A stretch of 64,000 nucleotides of DNA from Schizochytrium sp. TIO01 (GCA_004764695.1 SMSO01000037.1:4214337-4278336), one strand, 5' to 3'; shown: positions 20,213 through 31,731, counted from the stretch's first letter. Notes: a model not told the origin generated them from the letters alone. Numbers and translations are program-made.

Positions 20213-23200
20213 TGTTCTGATGGTGGCGATCCCGAGGGTCTCGCGACGACTTCGAGAGGGCGAGTCCCAAAACGTGAAAAACGTTTGATTCTAACGGGTC
20301 TCCTCTTTGTAGGGCCTTAATAAGGGTCTCGCTAAGTTACGCTACGATTTTTACTTATTAGTACTATTAATAGTACAGCTTATTAGGTATCCTAGTAGTT
20401 TTTTTTCATCATGAAGAAGCGAAGAGTATGTTCGGTCTCCAATCACAAAATTAATGAGCTTATCATGACAGTATTGGGTAGTATTTACTGCACCAAAACT
20501 TGGGGTGAATGAGAAGCATCTCGATTACTCTATAGCCTGCTTCCGCACAAACAACGGCAATAATTAAAAAGTCAAGGCGAAGCCTCTGTAGTTGAGCTAT
20601 TGATATTGTCGATGTTATTTACCTGACAGGCTTATTTGTTCAAGCCTAAATCTAAACTAACCAAGACGAGAGAAACAAAGAACACTTTTGTGATGCGGCA
20701 CTCCTCCCACCGGGGTACAGTCTATAGTTGACTGGCATCCAGACCTCCATATAAGGTAATCCAAATCTCAATTCACCAAAGAAACTTACGAAATGACTCT
20801 ATGATAGTCTTATACCACTAGTAGCTCCTGCTATGTGGTTCTCTACTTCGCAAAATATAAAATAGATACAATAATCAATGGCGATAGAACTATCGCATTT
20901 GCACAATTAGCAGTCACGACAAAACATTGGCGTTAACTGAGAAGTAGAGGGACAATTACAGCAAATTGGGCGATGCGAAATCTAAATAAAAAGAGTCGTT
21001 CACTCTAAATAAATTCCAATGACTCATCCTATGGCAAACTTGTAAGAGTGAGCTATAAAGCTCTAAGCTCTTTTATAGAGAAAAGGACTTAGCGTCTGCC
21101 ACCAGCATTGCATCACCGTCAAGGCTTTACCGTTCTCATTATCCCCACCATACCTTGACCGAACACATTTACTTCTTTCTATTTATCAGCGGAAAATGTG
21201 GTCACCATGGTGTCTGTGCCACTGCTATCCACGACTACACGAACACAATTATGCTCATTATCATGCTCGGATACTTGATCTGTGTTTGCCAAACTTCGTT
21301 AAGTGCACTGTTGGACCCAGAAAGTGAAGACTTCAAGTTAGTTGTGTACTCCCTGTTATCTCAAATGGCAATGCACGAAAGCTGCTCGTGCAAAGCACCT
21401 CCACGCGCGCGCACGAGCAGACTTGGTTTATGGAACTTCACTTCGTTAGCCCTGATCATTCGCAGATTGTCACGATCGGAAGCTTCTTGCGTCACCAAAA
21501 CGGTGCGAAGAGTTCTATGCAATTGTGGGCATGAAATGAAGCACGTCAAGGCCACAAACATAAATGAGAACATTGAGTTGCTCTACATTAACATATTCAA
21601 CAAGACGGAATCAAACAGCTCACTCGAAAGGCACACAGGCGTACTTGCTTGATTGCTTGATTGCTTATCAGCAGTGTGCTGCGCATATCATATAGGAAAG
21701 ACCATGCATTGCTTGCGAGCTGCAGTTGCTCTTCGGCCTTTGATTGTGCCTGTTTCGTTTTGTTGCCGCGCAAAAACTTACTGCGTGTAGTACCTGGGTA
21801 TAGTGCTCTTCGGGTCGTGTGCAAACTGCAGGTGCTCAGGTTTTGGCTCGCTCACATTCTACCAATTTGGTACATCTCGTCTACGGTCAAATGACAGGCA
21901 GCTAAGAGTCTTGCACTCCGGCGGCATTAGGACGTAGGAAGATACCTAAATTTCACGATGACAGAGCACGATGATAATTATCGAATTCTGAAGGCAAATT
22001 GAATTATGAGTGTAGACAGAACGAGGGGTTAAAATAAGGATTCTCAGCTCTTCAGTATGAGAGAACCATGGTTATCTTAAAAAACAGAAAAAACCATTAT
22101 TAGTATTGATGATGTTTATTTTTTAATCAGGAGCCTATAAATCATCATAATGTTGTTTCTACATGTTGTTTTAACATATTTTATAACTAAAAGACGAAAC
22201 ACCATCTTATAATAATAATCATCATAATAGTAATAAATGGGTACATAGAGCTAGAGTAAATGTTTAACTAAACATCTAACTAAATAACGAAATAAAGTGA
22301 AATGAAAGTTGCGCCTTCTTCTTTACTACTCTGCATAGGTACTATATAAGCTATTCTTATTGGTTTTGTTATTAATTTTAAAAATAAAAAATACTTTAAC
22401 TCATAGAAAGCCTCACTTATTAGGAGTATGGTATAAGATTGAGGTAGCATTCGAAGCGTTCTTGCTTCCTTCTGCTTTCTCTCGTGCTTTCTTTGGCCAT
22501 CTTTCCAAGTTGGATGTTTGGAATAAGGTAGTTTGCTCTGTTGTTTATATCAATAGATAGCATAGTAGTAACTACTCTAGGCAGGATAGGTAGGCCTTTA
22601 GGAATAAAAACAGTCAGAGAAAAGACAAGAGAGACAGACAAACAGACCCATTTGATCGACAGATCAACCCGCTCCTCTTTCCTAGACTTCGCCTCCTCAA
22701 AGCCTCTGCACTGCTCTGTGCTAGGCGAGTGGGCGTTTCTCTTGCTTAAGATTCACTCCTCTTCACCGTAGCACGTATCGCAACAGGTTCTACAGGCTCG
22801 CTCGCGTCGGCATTTGGGCACCGTTGTGGCGCTCGGGTTATCTATCTTACTCGTCGTCTTCTTCATCTTCATTCCCTTTGCCGGTCTAAGTTGTCACTCC
22901 CCTCGTTCTGAGATTTGTTTTCACTACTCCTGAGCTGCTTCTCTACAGCTCGGCGCCCTTGTCGTAGATTTGCTCTATAGTAGTAGCAAGGCTGGCTTGT
23001 TGCAAACCTTGTCCCGCTGGAGTTGCGATAAATACATCAGTAGATCTTTAGATAATACAAGTAGAAAACCTCAATATATACTCTACATTGTATATTTGGG
23101 TCGAACAGCCACCAAGAAGACAAGCTGTACCCTGAGCTTATACATACCAGCGTGACAAAGGACTCTTGTGGCAAGTTCAGTAGAATCATAGAGTCAAGTG

Positions 23201-23241
23201 GAACCTAAAGTTTAGGCCAGTTATTAAAGCAAGAGGAATCC
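20213..23241. other. Long intergenic region
   Basis: Three kilobases between divergent genes (EGF protein leftward, Q-rich protein rightward), which must hold both promoters. The longest open frame (21155-21652, 165 codons, plus) has no recognisable feature and an unusual composition, and I do not call it. The stretch 22080-22420 is very AT-rich. Confidence 0.5.
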
Positions 23242-25242
23242 ATGAGTCAGTACTCTTACCAAGCTCCAACAGGGGCTGCAAGCAACCCTTTTGGCGACGG
23301 CTCGCCAGCTTCTCAAATGCAACAGGCTGGCTACACCTACCAAGCGCCCGTAGGAGCTCCTCAACAACATCCAGTATCAGCACCAGTCCATGCTGCTGCA
23401 AAGCCTGCTCCGAACGGATCTTGGCAGTCTAACTATGACTCCTCCCAGGTTCGGGAAAACGTCACAGCTGCAATTAAAAAGGAACAGTCAATCGTAGTGC
23501 CGACAATGTCGGATAGCATGCTGCGTGAATTCAATGAACGCAACATCGCGCGCATGCAGCGTATGAAGCCTTTTGCAGAAGAGCAGAAAAAGGCCGAAGC
23601 AGCCAATCCCTTCGACCAAATCGAGGCTACTACTCCGACTGCAGCCTCAGCAGGCCATGTAGAGTCTATGCCTAAGTATTCGGCTCCGCAGCCTATTATG
23701 CAACAGCAGCAACCGGCACCCCAAGCTCAGGAAGTACATAGAGCGCCACCACGTAGCAGTCAAGAGGAAGATCCCATGCTTTTGGGTATTACCATCGGCT
23801 TTCTTCGCTATAAGCACGATCAGTCTGCGTCTTCTCCTTCTGCAGAACTGGCCAAGTTTGAGCAGATTGAGTCCGAAATCCGCATGAGGACTGGCTTTGG
23901 TTGGCCTACATACTGGCAACCGTATCATGGATCGTTTGCGGATTTTGTACATCGACACCCAGAGTGTTTAACTGTTATTGATGGTACCTATGTAGTGCTC
24001 AAGGAGCATGAATCCGAGGCACGCTCTCGACTCAGTCAAGCATGGAACACCGCGCCACTGAATACGATGCAGCCTCAACATCAACAGGCTCCGATCGATA
24101 TGTATTCTCAGTATAATGCTCCATCACAATACCATCCGCAACAACAGCCCCCCATAGCCCAACATGATTCTTCTTACGGAGCGTATCAACAGCAACAACC
24201 ACCTTATGGAAGCAATAATAATCCCTATGGTTATGACGCGACTCCTAACAATTATGCTCAACAACAGCAGCAGCAACAACAGTATGCCCCCGTGTACCAA
24301 CCAGAACCACCCACGTCTCAGTACAACTATAGCTCAATGGGCAATTACCAACAACCTCAATCATATCATCATCAACAACAGCACACCCCTGCTGTACCTT
24401 CAGCGCCATTGGCAACGTCAGGCCTTGACGATGGTTGGGTTCTCTTTGACAACGATTCTGAACTGAACGCACCGATTTCAAATCCGTTTGGTGCCAGTGC
24501 GTACACCAATGATTATTCTTGGGGCAACGAGACCGAGGATCCCCTCGCAGTGTTTTCGAGCTCAGCAAGTTCTGAGGCGGCAAGGCGAGAGGAAGAGGAG
24601 CGTCGTCTTCGCAAGGCTCAGAAGAAGGAGGAGCGTCGCAAGAAAAAACAAGAATCTGAAGATGAGGCTCTGGCTCGCAAGTTGCAAGAGGAAGAGGACA
24701 CTCGTGCTGCTTCCGAAACATCAAGGGGGGCCCGGGCTGAAAGCTCAAACTTTTCTTCAGGTGGCTTGAACAGTGGACCTGTGGGTACGAATCGCGTAGC
24801 CCTGACGCACGTGGAGGTCCGCGAACTTGCAGAAGAGGAGATTGGCAAGGACAACATTAGAATTCTTGCTGGGTTCTCTGTCACCAAGTTTGGTCGTGAA
24901 GGGCGTCCTCACCAACGCAAGATGTGGATTAATAGTGCCTTGACCCATTTGGCATGGGAGAGCTCTCAGTATGATGGCTCACACCGGGGTCTTGAACTCA
25001 AGCAGGTTGTTGGGATGCGTAGAGGTGAAATGACTCCTACAATTCGTCGCAGTACAAAGGATGCGCGCAAGGTGAGAAGTCTTTGTTTCAGTCTTGAAAC
25101 GCAGGCGCGTACACTTGACCTTCAGGCTTGCTCTGTCATTCAACGTGATGCACTATTTTCTGCGTTGGAGAAGGCAATTGCATTCAACCACCGTCATAAA
25201 CCGCGGCGCCTCGACAAATACCGCACTGAGCTTCTTATGTAG
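23242..25242 (+). CDS. Gln/Pro-rich protein with a charged coiled coil and PH-like C-terminus
   Basis: A 666-residue protein, not assigned to a named family. It starts with two copies of a YxYQAP(T/V)GA motif (residues 4-12 and 31-39) around an NPF tripeptide. More NPF motifs occur (for example residues 122-124 and near the PF of SNPFGAS), a mark of proteins that bind EH domains in endocytosis. Residues about 175-260 form a small folded module containing FADFVHRHPECLTVIDGTYVVL, winged-helix-like. Residues 270-400 are Gln/Tyr/Pro-rich and prion-like. A charged helix (445-490) includes DEALARKLQEEE, resembling a ubiquitin-interacting motif. The C-terminus (about 545-655) has a PH-domain-like pattern with FGREGRPHQRKMWIN and a final helix. 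It is probably a membrane-trafficking adaptor, which is an inference. Confidence 0.7.
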   Translation: MSQYSYQAPTGAASNPFGDGSPASQMQQAGYTYQAPVGAPQQHPVSAPVHAAAKPAPNGSWQSNYDSSQVRENVTAAIKKEQSIVVPTMSDSMLREFNERNIARMQRMKPFAEEQKKAEAANPFDQIEATTPTAASAGHVESMPKYSAPQPIMQQQQPAPQAQEVHRAPPRSSQEEDPMLLGITIGFLRYKHDQSASSPSAELAKFEQIESEIRMRTGFGWPTYWQPYHGSFADFVHRHPECLTVIDGTYVVLKEHESEARSRLSQAWNTAPLNTMQPQHQQAPIDMYSQYNAPSQYHPQQQPPIAQHDSSYGAYQQQQPPYGSNNNPYGYDATPNNYAQQQQQQQQYAPVYQPEPPTSQYNYSSMGNYQQPQSYHHQQQHTPAVPSAPLATSGLDDGWVLFDNDSELNAPISNPFGASAYTNDYSWGNETEDPLAVFSSSASSEAARREEEERRLRKAQKKEERRKKKQESEDEALARKLQEEEDTRAASETSRGARAESSNFSSGGLNSGPVGTNRVALTHVEVRELAEEEIGKDNIRILAGFSVTKFGREGRPHQRKMWINSALTHLAWESSQYDGSHRGLELKQVVGMRRGEMTPTIRRSTKDARKVRSLCFSLETQARTLDLQACSVIQRDALFSALEKAIAFNHRHKPRRLDKYRTELLM

Positions 25243-26560
25243 CAGAACAAATTATTTTTAATTTGATATCTTTAGGGTACTGAAAAATCACCATGCTGCT
25301 ATATTGCTATTCCAATTAGTCATTTATCACTTATCTCTAACTGTAATTACCTGCCTTGTGGTCTATTGGCATTTTGGCCAGTGATGTTCCTAATCTGAGT
25401 TCCTTTGATACTTAGTCCAGAGAATAGAGGTCTATAACAAGACTTATTTATCGCGTTGTATACTTTCACTGCTATCCATGATTATTTGGCGGAATCGTAC
25501 ACATTAAATCCACCAACTCGGTGTTTTAAATTTTCTTGGAGTATATGGACCCACGTAAGTCAGGAAGTAGCTAATATATAACTTCATTCTCAGCCTGGTT
25601 CGTAGCGTAGGAAGTCACCTAACCCTTGCGTAAGACAGATGGGTTAAAGCAATGTTAGCTCAAGAGAAATGCACGCCTTGAATCCAGCAGCCTCAATGCT
25701 CTTAATTTAGTCAGCTCTCAAGAACTGGTGTACCATTGGCCCCGACAAGTTTACAGAAGGGTTCTTACAAGGCCTAAATCCTCTGGAGAGTGTTTACTTA
25801 TAAATACTTCAATATTATCAAAGAAATAAACTTAAAAAGATCTGTCAAGCTCCCCATGTATCGGCTCCCTTCGTAGCTTTGTTGCACGGGTGAGCGAATT
25901 CAAGTTACCCCTCCCATACTTGAAATACACCTAAGGTTTGAGGGCAATTACAATAGGGCGGGGGAAACATACCGTCTGCAGATATCTTTGCTAACTACCT
26001 ACTACATACCAGCAAAGACACTTGAGAATTCGACCAGAAGAGAGACAAGAAACAAGGAATAGATACCGTGCTTGAGCAGTTGTGCAAAATTTGATATGTG
26101 CGGAGAGGTGGGGAAGCGCGAGAAAGTATGAATAGGCAGGAAATTACTCCATGATAGGCTAATCAATGCGTGTTAAGTAGGGAAAGGGAATTAACTAGGG
26201 AAGTAGTCCTTTCGTAAATGATGAACCTTCGAATTTTTCCTTTTCTTTAGTAGTATTACTATTAGTACCTATTACTAGACCCTTAATTTATTTTCTTTAA
26301 TTCATGGTACATATAGTCCCAGGCGGACAATAACTTCGCTTTTGGAGTAGTGCAACTATCATATATGATATGATATGGATATAATTTGATGTGCGATGGG
26401 CAATGAAGGGTAGTCAGAGTGGCCACCAGAGAAGTGCGGCTAAATAGCCCCGAGGAAGACATTTTACATTTGACTTCAGATCTCAGCAAACACGAAATCA
26501 GCGAGACCGGGCATCAAACACCAAATTGACATATCACGTTTGAAGAGACCCTAACCAATC
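25243..26560. other. Intergenic region
   Basis: 3' flank of the Q-rich gene and promoter of the first ABP34-like gene. No supported gene. Confidence 0.55.
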
Positions 26561-27943
26561 ATGGCTACTGAGATTCTTCCTGCTGCTGCTACTGAGCCCA
26601 TCTTCACCCTCGAAGATGATACTAAGCTTCTCAAGGAGCTAAACTCGAAGCCATACAAGGCTCAGGCCGTCTGGTTTCTCAACGCCTTTTGGAAAAAGGG
26701 CCCTGCCTTTGGCGACAACCTCGCCGAGGCCGAAAAGGTCTGGTCCTTCCACAACTCTTGCGTCGAACTCGATAGCAAGGGTGATGAAGGCAGCGAACTC
26801 GATGAAATGAAGGCCCACATCCTTCTCGAGCGCACCGAAGGTGCTCTCACTGTCCGCGAGCTCCGTGAGCGCCTGAAGGCCATTGACCTTGACTTCAACA
26901 AGTATGTCAGTCTTACGGAGTACCTTGTCACCACGTACGCTGTAGACTGGCGTGAGCTTGTCCATGCCCCGCAAGGCCAGGTTGATGAGGCCAAGCTCGC
27001 TCTTGCTCAGCAGAAGGTCGAAGAGGCCAAGCAGGATATTGCAGATTGCGAAACTCGTGCTAAAGAGGCCAAGTCTGCCGAGGCCCAAGCAGTGGCTGCC
27101 GAGGCCCAGGCCAAGCAGAATGAGGCTGAGGCGAAGGACTCTGAGTCCAAGGCCAAGGAAGCCGAGGCCAAGGCCCAGAGTGCTGCCGAAGAGGCCAAGA
27201 CCCAGGAATCTCGGGCGTTCCAGGAGGAGGAAATCTCCAAGGAAGCCGAGACCAAGGCTGTCCAGCTTGCTGAGGAGCAGGTCGCTGTGCAGAAGCAGGT
27301 CGAGGAAGCTCTCGAGGCCGTCACCCGTGAAGAGAAGGCCTTCCACGATGAGTGCAACGCCCTTGACACCACCGCCAACGACGAGTCCCTCGGAATTGTT
27401 GCTCGCAACAAGGCCAAGAACGAGCTTGCCCAGCTCCAGCAGACCGACCCGATCCCTCTTCAGCGTGCTAAGATTAGCCAAGAGGCTGTTGTTCGTCGTC
27501 AGGAGCGTGCAACCAAGTCTGCTGCCAGTGCACGCGCTGCTGCAGAGTCTGCACGTGTTCAGGCTGAAGAGGCTCGCAAGATTGCCGTGAACTCTCGAGA
27601 GCGCTCTGAGGAGGCTGCCTCCCAGGCTACATCACGTCGTCGTGGTGCAGAGAAGGACGCTGAGAAGGCTTCGAATGCTCGTGAGCAAGCTGAGGACGCT
27701 CGCCAGACTGCTGTCAAGTCTCGCGAAGATGCCAACGCTGCTCTGCAAAAGTCTACCGAGTCATTCCAGGCGGCACAGCAATTTCTTGACAAGGTCAAAC
27801 GTGAATGTGCGGGTGCCGGAAAGGGCAAGCTGTGGTGGCTTGACCGTGAGTTGGAAGAGGCCAAGAAGTACATGTCTCCTGCTCAACTTGCACGCTTGCA
27901 GGCCGCACCTCCTTTGCAGGAGGATCAGGTTGCTTCTGCGTAA
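26561..27943 (+). CDS. ABP34-like calcium-regulated actin-bundling protein, copy 1
   Basis: A 460-residue protein. N-terminal and C-terminal parts match Dictyostelium 34-kDa actin-bundling protein: KAQAVWFLNAFW (33-44), an EF-hand loop DLDFNKYVSLTE (109-120) with all calcium ligand positions filled, and the C-terminal signature LWWLDRELEEAKKYM (about 426-440). A second, degenerate EF loop is seen around 71-82. Unlike the 295-residue Dictyostelium protein, about 270 residues of Ala/Glu/Lys-rich coiled coil are inserted in between. It should cross-link actin filaments, with calcium turning the activity down. Codon use is strongly C/G-ending (GCC, GAG, AAG, CTC), unlike the neighbours, a sign of high expression. 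Most of the gene is nearly identical to copy 2 about 2.7 kb downstream. Confidence 0.86.
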   Translation: MATEILPAAATEPIFTLEDDTKLLKELNSKPYKAQAVWFLNAFWKKGPAFGDNLAEAEKVWSFHNSCVELDSKGDEGSELDEMKAHILLERTEGALTVRELRERLKAIDLDFNKYVSLTEYLVTTYAVDWRELVHAPQGQVDEAKLALAQQKVEEAKQDIADCETRAKEAKSAEAQAVAAEAQAKQNEAEAKDSESKAKEAEAKAQSAAEEAKTQESRAFQEEEISKEAETKAVQLAEEQVAVQKQVEEALEAVTREEKAFHDECNALDTTANDESLGIVARNKAKNELAQLQQTDPIPLQRAKISQEAVVRRQERATKSAASARAAAESARVQAEEARKIAVNSRERSEEAASQATSRRRGAEKDAEKASNAREQAEDARQTAVKSREDANAALQKSTESFQAAQQFLDKVKRECAGAGKGKLWWLDRELEEAKKYMSPAQLARLQAAPPLQEDQVASA

Positions 27944-29263
27944 GAGAGATGAGAGGCCTGCGAGGAAAACTTAAATGCAGGGACCGAGACTGGGAAAGAT
28001 GGAACAGACCTACTCGGCAAGCTGGGTAACCTCATCCTGCCGATCATCGTTCGAGCGACCCTTTCTTTCATCGAACCGCTGGTACACGTGCTACTAAACG
28101 TACTACTTACTATCTAGGTACCTACCTACCTACCTACCTACCTACCTACCTACTGTGACGGTTAGAAAATAGTTATTACAGACCACAGCTATCACCAAAA
28201 CGAACATCACTAGTAATAGCTAATGACCCAATAATAGGTGTGTAAAAATGAAAATAATTTTAAGATTGTCCGCCTTTTCCTATTGTTTTTCCTTCTTTCT
28301 TCTCTTTTTTTTTTTTCTTCAAAATTTAGACTTACGTTAGCTTGCAGAATGTTTAGGAATAGACCAACCCTAGGAGGTCTAAGCAACCCTCATGAAGTGA
28401 TTTTTAAAGTAATCATCAATGGAAATAAAGTCTTAATAGCCCGAACCAGCTGACATTGTATGTTGGTAAGAGTTCGCCGTTTACGTTGTACGGTGGGTAG
28501 AAAAGTTAGCTGCTGTAAAAAAGTAAAACTTAAAAATCAAGAGTCAATGATGGTTAAACTTCAAAAGAACCATTCTGTGAGGTAACTCCAAGAGGTATGT
28601 CAAAGTTCTTCCTTATGACCTTTTTTCTTTTCATTTTTACCAATCGACACACAAGAACCAAAAGTAGAAAAGAGCGCTTCAACATGTACAAAGAGGGTAT
28701 TACTTTGCACAGAGGCGCAACATGTCCCACTTGAGGATGCTGAGGCGAAACGGGTCCCAATGTTTTTTGTTTTGGGAGGATCCAGCACTTAACTGCTGCC
28801 AGTATGCCTGATTGTGATACGAGTAGCATAAAATAAAAATTAGGCTAGCACCATCTTGCTAAACAGACACCCTTGGGTAAGTCTATTGGACAACTGACTT
28901 TGACCGTGCAGAATCATGTTTGCTCGTCTGGAAAGATATGATAAAGGAGAAAGAGAGAAAACAACATGCTCCATAATAAAGTTGTCTTGGGGAAATGACC
29001 AAACCAATACCCACCTACTCAAAATTGGAAGCAGTAGATTTTCCCTGTCAAGCCTTCTATCTTAGTTGTTGAGCTAGTAGGATTAACTGGGATGTCAAAT
29101 TAGATTGGCAAACAAGGTCAGTCCAAAAGGCTTGAAAAACGGAAGGCTTGAGAAATCGCAACACAGAGAATGCAAGCAGCAAATCCAGATTGACCTTGCT
29201 TGCAAAAGCAAATCTACAATAAGCGCAAGTGCAACTAACACCAGATTTCTTGAATATACAATC
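27944..29263. other. Spacer between the two ABP34-like genes
   Basis: Holds the 3' end of copy 1 and promoter of copy 2. It is not repeated outside the pair: the sequences upstream of the two copies differ. It contains a (CCTA)n run. No supported gene. Confidence 0.6.
28119..28153. repeat. (CCTA)n microsatellite
   Basis: About eight tandem CCTA units downstream of ABP34-like copy 1. The same tetranucleotide, in shorter runs, is scattered through many spacers of the window. Confidence 0.9.
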
Positions 29264-30742
29264 ATGGCTACGGAAGTGAGTGCTACCCCGGATATTCCCG
29301 TTGCTGTTGACCCGGCAACCTCGCTCGAGGATGATACTAAGCTTCTCAAGGAGCTAAACTCGAAGCCATACAAGGCTCAGGCCGTCTGGTTTCTCAACGC
29401 CTTTTGGAAAAAGGGCCCTGCCTTTGGCGACAACCTCGCCGAGGCCGAAAAGGTCTGGTCCTTCCACAACTCTTGCGTCGAACTCGATAGCAAGGGTGAT
29501 GAAGGCAGCGAACTCGACGAAATGAAGGCCCACATCCTTCTCGAGCGCACCGAAGGTGCTCTCACTGTCCGCGAGCTCCGTGAGCGCCTGAAGGCCATTG
29601 ACCTTGACTTCAACAAGTATGTCAGTCTTACGGAGTACCTTGTCACCACGTACGCTGTAGACTGGCGTGAGCTTGTCCATGCCCCGCAAGGCCAGGTTGA
29701 TGAGGCCAAGCTCGCTCTTGCTCAGCAGAAGGTCGAAGAGGCCAAGCAGGATATTGCAGATTGCGAAACTCGTGCTAAAGAGGCCAAGGTTGCCGAGGCC
29801 CAAGCAGTGGCTGCCGAGGCTCAGGCCAAGCAGAATGAGTCCGAGGCGAAGGACTCTGAGTCCAAGGCTAAGGCGAAGGAAGCTGAGGCGAAGGACTCTG
29901 AGTCCAAGGCCAAGGAAGCCGAGGCCAAGGCCCAGAGTGCTGCCGAAGAGGCCAAGACCCAGGAATCTCGGGCGTTCCAGGAGGAGGAAATCTCCAAGGA
30001 AGCCGAGACCAAGGCTGTCCAGCTTGCTGAGGAGCAGGTCGCTGTGCAGAAGCAGGTCGAGGAAGCTCTCGAGGCCGTCACCCGTGAAGAGAAGGCCTTC
30101 CACGATGAGTGCAACGCCCTTGACACCACCGCCAACGACGAGTCCCTCGGAATTGTTGCTCGCAACAAGGCCAAGAACGAGCTTGCCCAGCTCCAGCAGA
30201 CCGACCCGATCCCTCTTCAGCGTGCTAAGATTAGCCAAGAGGCTGTTGTTCGTCGTCAGGAGCGTGCAACCAAGTCTGCTGCCAGTGCACGCGCTGCTGC
30301 AGAGTCTGCACGTGTTCAGGCTGAAGAGGCTCGCAAGATTGCCGTGAACTCTCGAGAGCGCTCTGAGGAGGCTGCCTCCCAGGCTACATCACGTCGTCGT
30401 GGTGCAGAGAAGGACGCTGAGCAGGCATCCCAGGCTCGCCACAGCGCCGAAGAGGATGCTGAGAAGGCGTCCAATGCTCGCGAGGGTGCTGAGAAGGCAC
30501 GTGAAGGTGCCGAAAACGCTCGCGAGGAAGCTAACGCGGCTCTGCAAAAGTCTACTGAGTCATTCCAAGCTGCTCAAGCCTTTCTGCAGCAAGTTAAACG
30601 TGAGTGTTCTGGTGCTGGCAAGGGCAAGCTGTGGTGGCTTGACCGTGAGTTGGAAGAGGCCAAGAAGTACATGTCTCCTGCCCAACTAGCACGGCTCCAG
30701 GCTGCGCCTTCCCTCAAGGAGGATCAGACCTCCGTCGCATAA
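29264..30742 (+). CDS. ABP34-like calcium-regulated actin-bundling protein, copy 2
   Basis: A 492-residue paralogue of copy 1 with the same plan: KAQAVWFLNAFW, the EF-hand DLDFNKYVSLTE, a long Ala/Glu/Lys coiled coil and the C-terminal LWWLDRELEEAKKYM. The first 20 residues differ. Then 29330-30421 match 26615-27664 almost base for base apart from a 42-nt in-frame insertion (14 residues, one more KAKEAEAKDSES unit). After that the coiled-coil end diverges and is longer here, with extra heptad-like units (AREGAEKAREGAENAREEA), before the end converges again. The frame opens 159 nt earlier, but the Met at 29264 aligns with the start of copy 1 (both begin MATE). Codon use is strongly biased, as in copy 1. 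Confidence 0.86.
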   Translation: MATEVSATPDIPVAVDPATSLEDDTKLLKELNSKPYKAQAVWFLNAFWKKGPAFGDNLAEAEKVWSFHNSCVELDSKGDEGSELDEMKAHILLERTEGALTVRELRERLKAIDLDFNKYVSLTEYLVTTYAVDWRELVHAPQGQVDEAKLALAQQKVEEAKQDIADCETRAKEAKVAEAQAVAAEAQAKQNESEAKDSESKAKAKEAEAKDSESKAKEAEAKAQSAAEEAKTQESRAFQEEEISKEAETKAVQLAEEQVAVQKQVEEALEAVTREEKAFHDECNALDTTANDESLGIVARNKAKNELAQLQQTDPIPLQRAKISQEAVVRRQERATKSAASARAAAESARVQAEEARKIAVNSRERSEEAASQATSRRRGAEKDAEQASQARHSAEEDAEKASNAREGAEKAREGAENAREEANAALQKSTESFQAAQAFLQQVKRECSGAGKGKLWWLDRELEEAKKYMSPAQLARLQAAPSLKEDQTSVA

Positions 30743-31731
30743 ATGTACGCACAGACCTTCGTTTCAGCGACACTGACCACATAAGATTGAAAATAAAGAG
30801 TTCGCTAATTACAAGTACGAGAAAACAAACACTTTCCTTTAAATTTACATTTTTGGTTTAACCTTGCCTTCATCCCTCACAATTAATTATCCGACGTTTG
30901 CAACTTGGTTCATGAGAGCAGCACACAAAACCCTTGTAACTCAACGCCAGACACAAAAATTATTCTGCTTCCCTGTTAAATTTTATCTACAATGGCATTT
31001 TTGGTAGGATAGAATTCAAGTTATAAAGATAGTAGACGTCTCATAAGGCCACGAAGGATCTACACTTGAAGGTTGTTACTTAGAGCCCTACTCAATTTTC
31101 AAGTATGAAACGTTTGATAGCACCGCTTACGAGCTCTGCAAGGGGAATGCCAGAGCTAGAGCAGTGCAATCACACCCACTTTAGTGTGAAGTTAGTTCAA
31201 GTTCTGAATATTTCCCACTTGACTCACTTACTTGAATTCATTGGGAATTTTAATTGGCGCCTTCCTATAAAAACAATCTACACACATTGAAGTACTCATA
31301 CACTTGAGCGACACCTACATCTATTCGTTGCCACTGTCGATTGCGGGTGATAGCGCTGATGTATCATAAAAAATACACATAGATTCTATGAGCTGATGCA
31401 GCAGCACAGACCTACTTTTCTACTTTACTGGTAAATTCCACAGAGAAAAATCACAATTTGTCACATAAACTTTTCTTTAAAGAATGGAAAATCATGCTGG
31501 TAAGCTTGTAAGTCTGTTTCGATCAAAGGTGAAGAAGACTAACGGCGCTCTATACTTCTTGCTGTGATGATGATGGAGCAGCCATAACACCAGGCAAAAT
31601 TTCACGTAGCGGGTTGAAATGTATTTGATGCTGTATTCCTAAATGTATCGTATTTAGACTGTCCAGGCTACACATACGTGCGCATATGCATGTAGCATGT
31701 TAGGGCTGAATGTATGTGTCTTTACGTAATA
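30743..31731. other. Convergent 3' spacer
   Basis: AT-rich region between the 3' ends of ABP34-like copy 2 and the sideroflexin gene. No supported gene. Confidence 0.55.

Noticed and set aside
21155-21652. Plus-strand open frame of 165 codons in the 20-23 kb spacer
   Set aside because: No domain, odd composition, no clear start context and no homology that I recognise. It could be checked with RNA data.
26639-27481. Long Leu/Gly-rich open frame on the minus strand opposite ABP34-like copy 1 (280 codons), with a twin at 29354-30238
   Set aside because: Both are mirror images of the Lys/Glu/Ala-rich, C/G-ending codons of the sense genes, which avoid stops on the other strand. Composition is repetitive and there is no domain.
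27007-30347. Arg/Pro/Ser-rich plus-strand frames inside the ABP34-like genes
   Set aside because: Frame-shifted shadows of the coiled-coil codons; present in both copies only because the sense sequence is duplicated.
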